Assembly (NCBI RefSeq): GCF_000828635.1
Contig: NZ_AP012547.1
Coordinates: forward strand, 1,674,001 to 1,738,000
Origin: Sulfuritalea hydrogenivorans sk43H
GTDB taxonomy: Bacteria > Pseudomonadota > Gammaproteobacteria > Burkholderiales > Rhodocyclaceae
Reading direction: 5' to 3'
DNA: 64,000 nt
The position numbers and the translations under genes are program-made. Positions 42,231-51,622 of this stretch are shown here, piece by piece. The notes beneath the pieces were generated by a model that was given only the letters and a program-made list of their open reading frames with translations, did no database searches and had not been told where the DNA came from. Position 1 is the stretch's first letter, and the number at the start of each line of letters is the position of its first letter.

Positions 42231-42704
42231 CTATCGCGGTGCGGGAACCCTGCGCCAGCGGCCTTCCGCCTTGAAGTGACGATCGAGCTTGGGTTTCGGC
42301 ATCAGGAGATTCTTGCCCGGGGCTTTTCGCGTGGCTTTGTGCGCCTGGATGGCGGCGACGAGTTGCTCCGGGGGCAGATCGATGGGGGCGCAGTGTTCCG
42401 TCGGGTTGTGGGCGGCGAGACTGCTCCTGACGCCGATGATGAGCTCTTCGGTATCGGCCTTCTTCCGCTGCTTTGCCATGATTGCGTGGCCCGCGGGTGT
42501 CAGCCCGAAGCGGCCCTCCGCGGCACTGATCAGGCCAAGGGTGGAGAGCCGCTGGATGGCTTCCCCCAGTTTTTCGACGAAGGGAATCGAGCCTTGCAGC
42601 AGATCGGCGGCGGCTACGATCTCGACCAGTTCCGCGGGCCGTCGCTTCGATGACAGCGTCGTGGCCATCAGGATGATTGCGTCGATATCGTGGACGGGGC
42701 GCAT
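42231..42704 (-). CDS. Hypothetical protein with winged-helix-like N terminus
   Basis: 157 residues. The first half ([30 protein letters not shown], then [31 protein letters not shown]) reads as a DNA-binding winged helix with a GLTPAG wing. The C-terminal third is basic ([21 protein letters not shown]). ATG 42704 (MRPVHD) begins the domain. Possibly a regulator; no family named. Confidence 0.6.
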   Translation of the reverse strand: MRPVHDIDAIILMATTLSSKRRPAELVEIVAAADLLQGSIPFVEKLGEAIQRLSTLGLISAAEGRFGLTPAGHAIMAKQRKKADTEELIIGVRSSLAAHNPTEHCAPIDLPPEQLVAAIQAHKATRKAPGKNLLMPKPKLDRHFKAEGRWRRVPAPR

Positions 42705-42735
42705 CGGCTGACCTTTTTGAATTGAGCTGCGAGTG

Positions 42736-43002
42736 CTACTGCCGGGAGGCATCGCCCGGCAGGACGGTTTTCGTTTCCACGACGTATTCCTCGACCACGA
42801 CGGCCTCGCCGTCGATCACCTGGCCGCCCGTCGGCGCCTGCGCCTGCATGGTCTGGCGCAGCTTGCGCGTCTTCCACCAGACGTAGGCCCACAGTGCCAG
42901 GCCAAGCACGGCGACGATGGCGAACACCACCACCGATGCCATGAATCCGAGAATCAGCAGGATCGCGCCGGCGAGCAGCGCAAATGCCTTCCTGAGCATC
43001 AT
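42736..43002 (-). CDS. Small membrane protein
   Basis: 88 residues. Two adjacent hydrophobic helices (FALLAGAILLILGFMASVVV and FAIVAVLGLALWAYVWW, about 7-43) are followed by a KTRKLRQ basic patch and a soluble tail rich in Val and Glu. No family recognised. Confidence 0.55.
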   Translation of the reverse strand: MMLRKAFALLAGAILLILGFMASVVVFAIVAVLGLALWAYVWWKTRKLRQTMQAQAPTGGQVIDGEAVVVEEYVVETKTVLPGDASRQ

Positions 43003-43026
43003 GGGTCGTGCCTGGCGCGACCTTCT

Positions 43027-43218
43027 CTACTGGTCGATGCCGACGATGTCGTCCGGCTCGAATTCGTCCGGCACCGTGCCGTCGCCGATGCCGGTGACCA
43101 TGGCGGCGAGGGTGTCGCTCTGCTTGACGAAGTATTCCGCGCTGATCGGGTCGTAGAAACGCTGGCCGATGGCAACTTCGCCGAATTTGATGCGCTGGAG
43201 GGTAGGTCGGGTTGTCAT
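43027..43218 (-). CDS. Small conserved hypothetical protein
   Basis: 63 residues, soluble, acidic at the C terminus (DGTVPDEFEPDDIVGID). The KFGEVAIGQRFYDPISAEYFVKQSDTLA core looks like a small beta-fold seen in proteobacterial hypotheticals. Function unknown. Confidence 0.5.
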   Translation of the reverse strand: MTTRPTLQRIKFGEVAIGQRFYDPISAEYFVKQSDTLAAMVTGIGDGTVPDEFEPDDIVGIDQ

Positions 43219-43252
43219 GCGGACTCGATCAAAAAGTGGTCAAAGTGAAATG

Positions 43253-43280
43253 CAAAAAGCCCAACCGGGACGGTTGGGCT
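43253..43280 (-). terminator. Rho-independent terminator of tRNA-Asn
   Basis: On the minus strand AGCCCAACCG / CGGTTGGGCT with a TCC loop is followed by TTTTTGC, 27 bp past the tRNA. Confidence 0.9.
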
Positions 43281-43306
43281 AAGTGCAAGAACCACAACAA
43301 GAATTC

Positions 43307-43382
43307 TGGCTCCTCGACCTGGGCTCGAACCAGGGACCTACGGATTAACAGTCCGGCGCTCTACCAACTGAGCTATCGAGGA
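43307..43382 (-). tRNA. tRNA-Asn (GTT anticodon)
   Basis: 76 nt. On the minus strand it begins TCCTCGATAGCTCAGTTGG, with anticodon loop CTGTTAATC (anticodon GTT) and T-arm GGTTCGAGCC. The acceptor stem TCCTCGA pairs with TCGAGGA and the CCA end is encoded. Confidence 0.97.
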
Positions 43383-43436
43383 ATATTCAAGAGGCGCGGA
43401 TTATAGCCGTGCCTGTTTTTGCCTGCAACAGCTTTG

Positions 43437-44639
43437 TTACTTCTTCAGCACCGCGGCGATGGCCTTGGCGACGTAGTCGATGTTGCGCGTATTGAGCGCG
43501 GCGACGCAGATGCGGCCGGTGCTGACGGCGTAGATGCCGAACTCGGCGCGCAGCTTTTCCACCTGCTCGGCGGTGAGGCCGGTGTAGCTGAACATGCCGC
43601 GCTGGACCTTGATGAAGTCGAAGCCCGTGGCACCGGCGGCGGCGAGCTTGTCGACCAGGCTGTTGCGCATGGCGCGGATGCGCTCGCGCATGCCGGCCAG
43701 TTCGTCTTCCCATTGCTGGCGCAGCTCGGGGCTGGAGAGCACGGCGGCCACCACGGCGCCGCCATGGGTGGGCGGGTTGGAATAGTTGGTGCGGATCACG
43801 CGCTTGACCTGCGACAGCACGCGGGCCGATTCGTCCTTGCCGGCGGTGACGATGGTCAGCGCGCCGACGCGCTCGCCGTAGAGCGAGAAGGATTTGCTGA
43901 AGCTGCTGGAAACCACGAACTGCAGGCCGGAGGCGGCGAACAGGTCGAGCGCGACGGCGTCGGGCTTGATGCCGTCGGCGAAGCCCTGGTAGGCCATGTC
44001 GATGAAGGCGACGAGGTCGCGCTGCTTGACCAGTTCGACGACTTCCTTCCACTGGGCGGCCGAGAGGTCGGCGCCAGTGGGGTTGTGGCAGCAGGCATGC
44101 AGGACGACGACGGACTTGGCCGGCATCGCCGCGAGCGCAGCCTTCATGCCGGCGAAATTGACGCCGCGCGTGGCTGCATCGTAGTAGGCGTAGTTCTCGA
44201 CCGTGAAGCCGGCCGATTCGAACAGGGCGCGATGGTTTTCCCAGCTCGGGTCGCTGATGTAGACCTTGGCCTCGGGCAGCAGGCGCTTCAGGTAATCGGC
44301 GCCGACCTTCAGCGCGCCGGTGCCGCCCAGGCATTCGCAGGTGATGGCGCGGCCGGCGGCGAGCAGTTCGGAGTCCTTGCCGAACAGCAGGTTCTGCACC
44401 GCGTTGTTGTAGGCGGGGATGCCTTCGATGGGCTGGTAGCCGCGCGCCGGCTGGGTTTCCAGGCGGGCCTTCTCAGCGGTCTTGACCGCGGCCAGCAGCG
44501 GAATCTTGCCGTCGTCACCGAAATAGACGCCGACGCCGAGGTTCACCTTGTTCGGGTTGGTGTCGGCGTTGAAGGCTTCGTTGAGGCCGAGGATGGGGTC
44601 GCGGGGTGCCATTTCTACGGCGGCGAAGATCGAGCTCAT
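43437..44639 (-). CDS. Aromatic/aspartate aminotransferase
   Basis: 400-residue class I PLP aminotransferase of the AspC/TyrB group. Motifs: NLGVGVYFGDDGKIPLL (about 33-49), HACCHNPTGADLS (about 180-192), and SSSFSKSFSLYGERVGAL with the PLP lysine near residue 248. It transfers amino groups between aspartate or aromatic amino acids and 2-oxoglutarate. The C terminus ends close to the tRNA-Asn gene. TyrB versus AspC specificity cannot be told. Confidence 0.92.
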   Translation of the reverse strand: MSSIFAAVEMAPRDPILGLNEAFNADTNPNKVNLGVGVYFGDDGKIPLLAAVKTAEKARLETQPARGYQPIEGIPAYNNAVQNLLFGKDSELLAAGRAITCECLGGTGALKVGADYLKRLLPEAKVYISDPSWENHRALFESAGFTVENYAYYDAATRGVNFAGMKAALAAMPAKSVVVLHACCHNPTGADLSAAQWKEVVELVKQRDLVAFIDMAYQGFADGIKPDAVALDLFAASGLQFVVSSSFSKSFSLYGERVGALTIVTAGKDESARVLSQVKRVIRTNYSNPPTHGGAVVAAVLSSPELRQQWEDELAGMRERIRAMRNSLVDKLAAAGATGFDFIKVQRGMFSYTGLTAEQVEKLRAEFGIYAVSTGRICVAALNTRNIDYVAKAIAAVLKK

Positions 44640-44665
44640 GAGTACTCCGGATGCGGTAAAGGTGG

Positions 44666-44693
44666 AAAGTCGGCGCTGGCGGGACGGCGATTT
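44666..44693 (+). repeat. Dispersed G-rich repeat, copy 7
   Basis: AAAGTCGGCGCTGGCGGGAC then GGCGATTT. Intergenic between the divergent aminotransferase and uvrB; identical over 28 bases to the copy inside dapE. Confidence 0.75.
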
Positions 44694-44789
44694 GGGTCCC
44701 GGCGCGAAGCGCGCAATAATACCGCAACGGCCGACTCGATTCGATCAGGAATTTGTCGGCTTTCCATAAGTAAATAAATGGGTTAGCCA

Positions 44790-46862
44790 GTGGCCGAAAT
44801 TCATGAACTGAAGGGCAGGGTGGTCGAGTTTCCGGGCAGCCCGTGGCGCTTGCACCAGCCCTTTCCGCCGGCGGGCGACCAGCCCGAGGCGATCCGCCTG
44901 CTGACCGAGGGCATCGCTGACGGTCTGTCCTTCCAGACCCTGCTCGGCGTCACCGGCTCGGGCAAGACCTACACCATGGCCAACGTCATCGCTCGCCTGG
45001 GCCGCCCGGCGCTGGTGCTGGCGCCGAACAAGACCCTGGCGGCGCAGCTCTACTCGGAGTTCCGCGAGTTCTTTCCGGAGAACGCGGTAGAGTATTTCGT
45101 TTCCTATTACGACTACTACCAGCCCGAGGCCTACGTGCCGTCGCGCGACTTGTTCATCGAGAAGGATTCCTCGATCAACGAGCACATCGAGCAGATGCGC
45201 CTGTCGGCGACCAAGAGCCTGCTGGAGCGGCGCGACGTGGTGATTGTATGTACGGTGTCGGCGATCTACGGCATCGGCGATCCGGTCGATTACCACAGCA
45301 TGATCCTGCACCTGCGCACCGGCGAGAAGATCGGCCAGCGCGAGGTCATCCGTCGCCTGACGGAAATGCAGTACGAGCGCAACGAGATGGATTTCAAGCG
45401 CGGCGTGTATCGCGTGCGCGGCGACGTGATCGACATCTTTCCCGCGGAGAACGCCGAAAGCGCGGTGCGCATCACGCTGTTCGACGACGAGCTGGAATCG
45501 ATCACGCTGTTCGACCCCCTGACCGGCCACACGCGGCAGAAGCTCGGCCGCTTCACGGTGTTTCCATCGAGCCATTACGTCACGCCGCGCGCCACGGTGC
45601 TGAAAGCGGTGGAGGCGATCAAGGCCGAATTGCGCCAGCGCATCGAATTCTTCCAGCGCGAGCAGAAGCTGGTGGAGTGCCAACGGATCGAGCAGCGCAC
45701 CCGCTTCGACCTCGAAATGCTCGACCAGCTGGGCTTCTGCAAGGGCATCGAGAATTACTCGCGGCACCTGTCGGGGCGCCAGCCCGGCGAGCCGCCGCCG
45801 ACGCTCTACGACTACCTGCCGAATGATGCGATCATGTTCGTCGATGAATCGCATGTGACGATTCCGCAAGTGGGCGGCATGTACAAGGGCGACCGCTCGC
45901 GCAAGGAAAACCTTGTCGATTACGGCTTTCGCCTGCCCTCGGCGCTGGACAACCGGCCGCTGAAGTTCGACGAGTTCGAGAAGCTGATGCCGCAGACCGT
46001 GTTTGTTTCGGCAACGCCCGCGGCCTACGAGGAGGCGCATCAGGGCCAGGTGGTCGAGCAACTGGTGCGGCCGACCGGCCTGGTCGATCCGGTGGTCGAG
46101 GTGCGGCCGGCCAGCACCCAGGTCGACGACCTGCTCGCCGAATGCAAGAAGCGCATCGCCGTCGGCGAGCGGGTGCTGGTGACGACGCTGACCAAGCGTC
46201 TGGCGGAGCAACTGACCGAGTATCTCAACGACAACGGCATCAAGGTGCGCTACCTGCATTCGGACATCGACACCGTGGAACGGGTCGAGATCATCCGCGA
46301 CCTGCGGCTGGGCGAGTTCGATGTGCTGGTCGGCATCAACCTGCTGCGCGAAGGCCTGGACATTCCCGAGGTCTCGCTGGTGGCGATCCTCGACGCCGAC
46401 AAGGAAGGCTTCCTGCGCTCGACGCGCTCGCTGATCCAGACCATGGGCCGTGCCGCGCGCCACCTCAACGGCACGGCCATTCTTTACGCCGACCGGATCA
46501 CCGATTCGATGCAGCGGGCGATGGGCGAAACCGCGCGGCGGCGGGCGAAGCAGCTGGCGCACAACGAGGCGATGGGCATCACCCCGATCGGCGTCAAGAA
46601 GCGCATCAAGGACATCATCGACGGCGTATATGATGCCGACACCGCGGTGCGCGAGCTGAAGGCGGCACAGGAAGCGGCGCGCTACGAGGTAATGAGCGAG
46701 AAGGACTTGTCGCGCGAGATCAGGCGGCTGGAGAAGGCCATGCAGGAGCATGCGAAGAACCTGGAATTCGAAGAGGCGGCGGCGGCGCGCGACGAACTGT
46801 TTCGCATCCAGCACCTTGCCTTCGGCGGCGAGGCCCACGACGCACCGGGAGATGCCGTCTGA
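44790..46862 (+). CDS. uvrB: Excinuclease ABC subunit B
   Basis: 690-residue nucleotide-excision-repair helicase-like protein. Walker A GVTGSGKT (about 52-59), the beta-hairpin region [12 protein letters not shown] (about 107-118), helicase motif DESHVTIPQ (about 351), motif [11 protein letters not shown] (about 550) and the C-terminal UVR domain ([23 protein letters not shown]) are intact. No clear LexA box was seen upstream. It overlaps the phosphatase gene by one base. Confidence 0.97.
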   Translation: MAEIHELKGRVVEFPGSPWRLHQPFPPAGDQPEAIRLLTEGIADGLSFQTLLGVTGSGKTYTMANVIARLGRPALVLAPNKTLAAQLYSEFREFFPENAVEYFVSYYDYYQPEAYVPSRDLFIEKDSSINEHIEQMRLSATKSLLERRDVVIVCTVSAIYGIGDPVDYHSMILHLRTGEKIGQREVIRRLTEMQYERNEMDFKRGVYRVRGDVIDIFPAENAESAVRITLFDDELESITLFDPLTGHTRQKLGRFTVFPSSHYVTPRATVLKAVEAIKAELRQRIEFFQREQKLVECQRIEQRTRFDLEMLDQLGFCKGIENYSRHLSGRQPGEPPPTLYDYLPNDAIMFVDESHVTIPQVGGMYKGDRSRKENLVDYGFRLPSALDNRPLKFDEFEKLMPQTVFVSATPAAYEEAHQGQVVEQLVRPTGLVDPVVEVRPASTQVDDLLAECKKRIAVGERVLVTTLTKRLAEQLTEYLNDNGIKVRYLHSDIDTVERVEIIRDLRLGEFDVLVGINLLREGLDIPEVSLVAILDADKEGFLRSTRSLIQTMGRAARHLNGTAILYADRITDSMQRAMGETARRRAKQLAHNEAMGITPIGVKKRIKDIIDGVYDADTAVRELKAAQEAARYEVMSEKDLSREIRRLEKAMQEHAKNLEFEEAAAARDELFRIQHLAFGGEAHDAPGDAV

Positions 46863-47332
46863 TGACCCACAGGATTCTCTTTGTCTGCACCGGAAACATC
46901 TGCCGTTCGCCGACGGCGGAAGGCGTGGCGCGCGGCCTCGCGGCGAAGCACGGCGTGGATCAGCTGTTCGAGTTCGATTCGGCCGGTACCCATGGCTACC
47001 ATGTCGGCGATCCGCCCGATCCGCGCACCGTGGCGGCAGCGAAGCGGCGTGGCTACGATCTGTCACCCTTGCGCGCGCGACGGGTGACGGAGTTCGATTT
47101 CATCAGCTTCGATCACGTGCTGGCGATGGATCGCGAGCATCTGGAGATTCTTCAGCGCGCCTGTCCGGCGCCGCATCGGCACAAGCTGCGACTGTTTCTC
47201 GAGTACGGTGAGCGTTTCGATGAGGACGAAGTTCCCGATCCTTACTACGGCGGCGCCCAGGGTTTCGAACAGGTGCTCGACCTGGTCGAGGATGCAGCGA
47301 CCCACCTCATACTGGCGCTGAGCGCCAGATAG
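46862..47332 (+). CDS. Low molecular weight protein tyrosine phosphatase
   Basis: 156 residues with the P-loop FVCTGNICRSPTAE (about 7-20, catalytic Cys-x5-Arg) and the general-acid DPYYGG (about 124). Full length for the family. Overlaps uvrB by one base. It could dephosphorylate a tyrosine kinase of polysaccharide export, but none is nearby. Followed by a strong terminator. Confidence 0.92.
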   Translation: MTHRILFVCTGNICRSPTAEGVARGLAAKHGVDQLFEFDSAGTHGYHVGDPPDPRTVAAAKRRGYDLSPLRARRVTEFDFISFDHVLAMDREHLEILQRACPAPHRHKLRLFLEYGERFDEDEVPDPYYGGAQGFEQVLDLVEDAATHLILALSAR

Positions 47333-47334
47333 AA

Positions 47335-47378
47335 AAAGGGCGCCTTGCCCTGCGGCAAGACGCCCTTTTCTGCTGCTT
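47335..47378. terminator. Bidirectional terminator between the phosphatase and rne
   Basis: AAAAAGGGCGCCTTGCC pairs with GGCAAGACGCCCTTTT, with one mismatch and a CTGC loop. T-rich on both strands; it serves the convergent phosphatase and rne genes. Confidence 0.88.
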
Positions 47379-47388
47379 ATGGCGAAGC

Positions 47389-50184
47389 TCAGTTGTTCTT
47401 GGTTTCCACCATCTGCAGCGGTTCGTTGACAATCACCGGCGCCGGCTTGGGCTTGCGGCCCAGCGGCTGTGCCGGCGCGAACGTGTCGGCGGGCGGTGCG
47501 GCATGGCTGGTTTCGATCATGACCAGACCGGCCTGCTGCAGCGATCCGGAAAGATCCACCGGGGTGGGCTTCGGTGCCGGCGGAACGATGATCGGTTCGG
47601 CGGCGGGCGCCGGAGCCGGTGCGGCCACGACGACCGGCAACGGAACGGGTTCCGCAACCATTACCGCGGTGGTGGCAACCGGCGCTACCGGTTCGACGAC
47701 CGGAGTCGGCGGCGGCGCCACGGCGGCTGCGGGCGCTGCTGCCACCTCGACTTCGGGTGCGATTACTGCCGCAGCGACAGGCGCCGCCGCCATTACGGGT
47801 ACTGGCTCGAAGGCTTGCACGGGAGCCGGCTGCGGGATGGCGGCTTCCGTTGCGGCCGGAGCGAACGCGTCAGCTTGAACGGGTGCGAATCCGGCTGCTG
47901 CGGTTGCCATGGCTTCCGGTGCGCTGCCTTCCTCGCCACGACCACGGCCACGGCCGCGACCGCGACTTCTGCGGCCGCTGCGGGCTTCGCCTTCCTGGCC
48001 TGCGCCCTGAGCTCCGGCGTTACCGGGGGTTATGCCTCTGGCGACGCCAGAGGCGGTATCCCCTGCGGACGGCGCTGGCGACACGGCGTTTTGCGCAGCG
48101 TTGGTGTCACCACGCGGAGCGCGCGGCTCTCTGGGTTCCCTGGGCTCCTTGGGCTCGCGTGGCGGACGCGGTTCACGGGCCTCTCTCGGCTCGCGCGGCT
48201 CCTTCTGCTCACGCGGCTCGTTGCGGCCGTCGCGCGGGCGACGGTTGCCGCCTTCGCCTTGCGTTTCGTCGCGTTTGCCTTGCTGGGGGCGCTGCGCTTG
48301 ATCGCCGCGTTCTTTGCGTTCGCTGCCATCGCGGTTGCCGCGACCGTTGCGGTCGCGACCACCGCGACCACCTTCGCGATTGCCATCGCGGCCGCGGTCG
48401 CGTCCACCTTCACGGCGCGGTTGACGGTCGGCTTTCTCGGCGGGAGCGGCCGGCGCTGGCGCCTGCGTGCCTCCGCTGAAAAAGGACATGATCTTGCTGA
48501 AGAAGCCGCCATTGCTGGCGGGAGCAGCCTGGGCGACGGGCGTAGCGGCTTTCGGCTCGACGATCGGCGCCGGCTGGTCGGGGGTGATGCCCCTGACTGC
48601 GGCTTCGACCTTGACGGGCTTGGCTTCGGCGTTGGCCGACGGTGGCTGGTAGGCCTCTTCGATCGGCTTCTCCGCCATCTGGTAACTGGCCAGCACGGCG
48701 CCTTCGGCATTCAGCTGGTCATGGCGCAGACGGATAATTTCATGTGCCGGCGTTTCCAGGTGACGATTGGGTACGATCACCAGATTGACACGGTGGCGCA
48801 TCTCGATGCGCGAGATATCGACGCGTTTTTCGTTGAGCAAGAAGGTGCCGACATCCACCGGCACCTGGCAGTGCAGCGCGCCGGTGTTTTCCTTCATGGC
48901 TTCCTCTTCGAGGATGCGCAGGATGTGCAGCGCGGCGGATTCGGTGCTGCGGATGTGGCCGGTGCCGGTGCAGCGCGGGCAGGTGATGTAGCTGGTCTCG
49001 GCGAGCGCCGGACGCAGGCGCTGGCGCGAGAGTTCGAGCAGGCCGAAGCGCGAGATCTTGCCGGTCTGGACGCGGGCGCGGTCGAAATGCAGGGCGTCGC
49101 GCAGGCGATTCTCGACTTCGCGCTGGTTCTTGGCCGATTCCATGTCGATGAAGTCGATCACGATCAGGCCGCCGAGGTCGCGCAGGCGCAACTGGCGGGC
49201 GATTTCGTCGGCGGCTTCGCAGTTGGTGCGCAGCGCCGTTTCCTCGATGTCGCTGCCCTTGGTGGCGCGGCCGGAGTTCACGTCGACCGAAACCAGCGCT
49301 TCGGTATGGTCGATGACGATGGCGCCACCCGAAGGCAGCGTGACCTGGCGCGAATAGGCGGATTCGATCTGGTGCTCGATCTGGAAGCGCGAGAACAGCG
49401 GCACGTCGTCGTGGTAGCGCTTGACGCGATTGACCGTGCCCGGCATCACGTGCGCCATGAACTGCTGCGCCTGTTCGAAGATGTCGTCGGTGTCGATCAG
49501 GATCTCGCCGATTTCTGCGTGGAAGTAGTCGCGGATGGCGCGGATCACCAGGCTGGATTCCTGATAGATCAGGAAGGCGCCGCTCTGGGCCTTGGCGGCG
49601 CCGTCGATGGCGGTCCACAGTTGCAGCAGGTAGTTGAGGTCCCACTGCAGTTCTTCGAGGCTGCGGCCGATACCGGCGGTGCGGGCGATCAGGCTGGTGC
49701 CGTTGGGCACCACCAGCTGGTCCATGACTTCGCGCAGTTCCTGGCGGTCCTCGCCCTCGATGCGGCGCGAAACGCCGCCGCCACGCGGATTGTTGGGCAT
49801 CAGCACCAGATAGCGGCCGGCCAGCGAGACATAGGTGGTCAGCGCCGCGCCCTTGTTGCCGCGCTCGTCCTTTTCGACCTGGACGATGAGTTCCTGGCCG
49901 TTGCTGAGGACGTCCTGGATGCGCGCCTTGCCGGCATCGACGCCGGGCTTGAAATAGGTGCGGGAAATTTCCTTGAACGGCAGGAAGCCGTGACGCTCGG
50001 CGCCATAGTCCACGAAGGCAGCTTCGAGGCTGGGCTCGATGCGGGTAATGACCGCCTTGTAGATGTTGCTCTTGCGCTGTTCCTTGTTGGCTGATTCGAT
50101 GTCGAGGTCAATCAGTTTCTGACCATCGACGATCGCGACGCGGAGTTCCTCAGCCTGCGTCGCATTGAAAAGCATGCGTTTCAT
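47389..50184 (-). CDS. rne: Ribonuclease E
   Basis: 931-residue endoribonuclease and degradosome scaffold. The S1 domain is near residues 38-118, the catalytic aspartates lie in VSVDVNSG (about 300) and IDFIDM (about 344), and the Zn-link is CPRCTGTG (about 402). The C-terminal 400 residues are low-complexity: an Arg/Glu/Asp-rich stretch with REPREQKEPREPREA-like repeats, then a Pro/Ala/Val-rich tail. This fits the disordered RNA-binding and protein-binding region of RNase E. The ATG at 50184 (MKRMLFNATQ) is the family start. Confidence 0.96.
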   Translation of the reverse strand: MKRMLFNATQAEELRVAIVDGQKLIDLDIESANKEQRKSNIYKAVITRIEPSLEAAFVDYGAERHGFLPFKEISRTYFKPGVDAGKARIQDVLSNGQELIVQVEKDERGNKGAALTTYVSLAGRYLVLMPNNPRGGGVSRRIEGEDRQELREVMDQLVVPNGTSLIARTAGIGRSLEELQWDLNYLLQLWTAIDGAAKAQSGAFLIYQESSLVIRAIRDYFHAEIGEILIDTDDIFEQAQQFMAHVMPGTVNRVKRYHDDVPLFSRFQIEHQIESAYSRQVTLPSGGAIVIDHTEALVSVDVNSGRATKGSDIEETALRTNCEAADEIARQLRLRDLGGLIVIDFIDMESAKNQREVENRLRDALHFDRARVQTGKISRFGLLELSRQRLRPALAETSYITCPRCTGTGHIRSTESAALHILRILEEEAMKENTGALHCQVPVDVGTFLLNEKRVDISRIEMRHRVNLVIVPNRHLETPAHEIIRLRHDQLNAEGAVLASYQMAEKPIEEAYQPPSANAEAKPVKVEAAVRGITPDQPAPIVEPKAATPVAQAAPASNGGFFSKIMSFFSGGTQAPAPAAPAEKADRQPRREGGRDRGRDGNREGGRGGRDRNGRGNRDGSERKERGDQAQRPQQGKRDETQGEGGNRRPRDGRNEPREQKEPREPREAREPRPPREPKEPREPREPRAPRGDTNAAQNAVSPAPSAGDTASGVARGITPGNAGAQGAGQEGEARSGRRSRGRGRGRGRGEEGSAPEAMATAAAGFAPVQADAFAPAATEAAIPQPAPVQAFEPVPVMAAAPVAAAVIAPEVEVAAAPAAAVAPPPTPVVEPVAPVATTAVMVAEPVPLPVVVAAPAPAPAAEPIIVPPAPKPTPVDLSGSLQQAGLVMIETSHAAPPADTFAPAQPLGRKPKPAPVIVNEPLQMVETKNN

Positions 50185-50659
50185 GTGTGCTCCCGCGCGC
50201 ATTCAAGCCAGGCGGGCACGACAAGTCGCACATCGCGGGCGTCAGGACGCGGGCGGTGTGCCTCGGGTTTGCAGTTGGTTCGGCGTTTTCATGGTGCCTG
50301 TGGTTTAACGTGGCAAACGGGATTGATGACTTGTCTTCGGTAAGGCGGTCGCTGACTCATGATCAGCGTCCGGCAATCTGTGCCCAAATCTGTGCGTGTA
50401 GTGCGCGCAATAAAGTAGTATCGCTCTTTCGGGCGAGCGAAACACCCTGTGGTCGGCTGGTCGCGTTACCGGTGGGTTTGTGAAGTCCGCCGGCTGTCTT
50501 CTGCTGCTTTCGCGCCCTTGCTGCTTCCATGCACTTGATCGCTGAAATGCGACGCGGCACTGGCGGCAACAACACCCCGGGAACCGTGCCACCGACGCCA
50601 CTTCGGGCCGCCGGGCACACCGTCGCGGGACGGCTAACCAAGCGATCAGTATATTGCAA
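50185..50659. other. Long divergent leader region of rne and rluC
   Basis: 475 bp without a convincing gene. A small stem CGCTC / GCGAGCG lies at about 50430-50447. In enterobacteria the long rne leader lets RNase E autoregulate its own mRNA; this gap is long enough for that, but I could not identify the specific hairpins. AT-rich TATATTGCAAATG lies just before rluC. Confidence 0.5.
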
Positions 50660-51622
50660 ATGAAGGACTTAAGCAAAGATTCGGTTACATGGCTTGAAGT
50701 CGGCGAAGAGTCCGAGGGACAGCGCATCGACAACTTCCTGTTGCGCATTGCCAAAGGCGTGCCGAAAAGCCACATCTACCGCATCCTGCGCAGCGGCGAG
50801 GTGCGGGTGAATAAAGGCCGGGTGCAGGCCGAATATCGCCTCCAACTCGGCGACAAGTTGCGCGTGCCGCCCATGCGTACTGCCGAGCGTCCTTCGCAAG
50901 TCGCTGTTCCGGCAAGGGATTTCGCGGTTGCTTTCGAGGACGAGGCATTCATCGTGGTGGACAAGCCGGCCGGCGTGGCGGTACACGGCGGCAGCGGGGT
51001 GTCCTTCGGCGTCATCGAGCAGTTGCGCCGCGCGCGCCCGCTGGCCAAATTCCTCGAACTGGCGCACCGGCTCGACCGGGACACCTCGGGCCTGCTGATC
51101 GTGGCCAAGAAGCGCATGGCGCTGACCAAACTGCATGACCAGTTTCGCGACGGGGTCATCAGCAAGCGCTATCTGGCGCTGGTCAAGGGCCGCTGGCGCA
51201 ACGAGTTGCAACATGTGCGCCTGCCGCTGTACAAGTATCTGACGGCGGAAGGCGAGCGTCGGGTCAGCGTCGATGCGGAAGGCAAGCCTTCGCATTCGAT
51301 CGTGCGGCTGGTGGCGCGTTGGGAGAATTTCAGCCTGGTCGAGGTGGAACTCAAGACCGGGCGGACGCATCAGATTCGCGTACACCTTTCGCATCTGGGT
51401 TTTCCGATCGCGGGAGACGACAAATATGGCGACTTTTCGCTGAACAAGACCTTGCAGAAGACCGGTCTCGGCCGCATGTTCCTGCATGCGGCGAAACTGG
51501 CGCTGCCGCATCCGTTGTCCGGGGTGCTGCTGGAACTGGGATCACCGTTGCCGATGGAGTTGCGCAGTTTTACCGAAATGCTTGATAGAAACGAGAAACG
51601 GGATTATGGCCAGGCGATATGA
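50660..51622 (+). CDS. rluC: 23S rRNA pseudouridine synthase RluC
   Basis: 320 residues: N-terminal S4 RNA-binding domain (GQRIDNFLLRIAKGVPKSHIYRILRSGEVRVNKGRV) and the RluA-type catalytic core with LAHRLDRDTSGLLI (catalytic Asp near residue 141) and KTGRTHQIRVHLSHLG. Divergent from rne, the arrangement seen in many proteobacteria. Start at ATG 50660 (MKDLSKDS). Confidence 0.93.
   Translation: MKDLSKDSVTWLEVGEESEGQRIDNFLLRIAKGVPKSHIYRILRSGEVRVNKGRVQAEYRLQLGDKLRVPPMRTAERPSQVAVPARDFAVAFEDEAFIVVDKPAGVAVHGGSGVSFGVIEQLRRARPLAKFLELAHRLDRDTSGLLIVAKKRMALTKLHDQFRDGVISKRYLALVKGRWRNELQHVRLPLYKYLTAEGERRVSVDAEGKPSHSIVRLVARWENFSLVEVELKTGRTHQIRVHLSHLGFPIAGDDKYGDFSLNKTLQKTGLGRMFLHAAKLALPHPLSGVLLELGSPLPMELRSFTEMLDRNEKRDYGQAI

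Noticed and set aside
44700-44789. LexA/SOS box upstream of uvrB
   Set aside because: No CTG-N10-CAG-type palindrome was found in the gap.
48066-48096. GGCGCTGGCGACACGGCG in the rne tail as a repeat copy
   Set aside because: Close to copy 1 but lies in low-complexity, GC-rich DNA; too weak to list as a feature.
47503-50094. 863-codon plus-strand open frame opposite rne
   Set aside because: Composition artefact of the repetitive GC-rich rne tail; rne has catalytic and zinc-link motifs on the minus strand.
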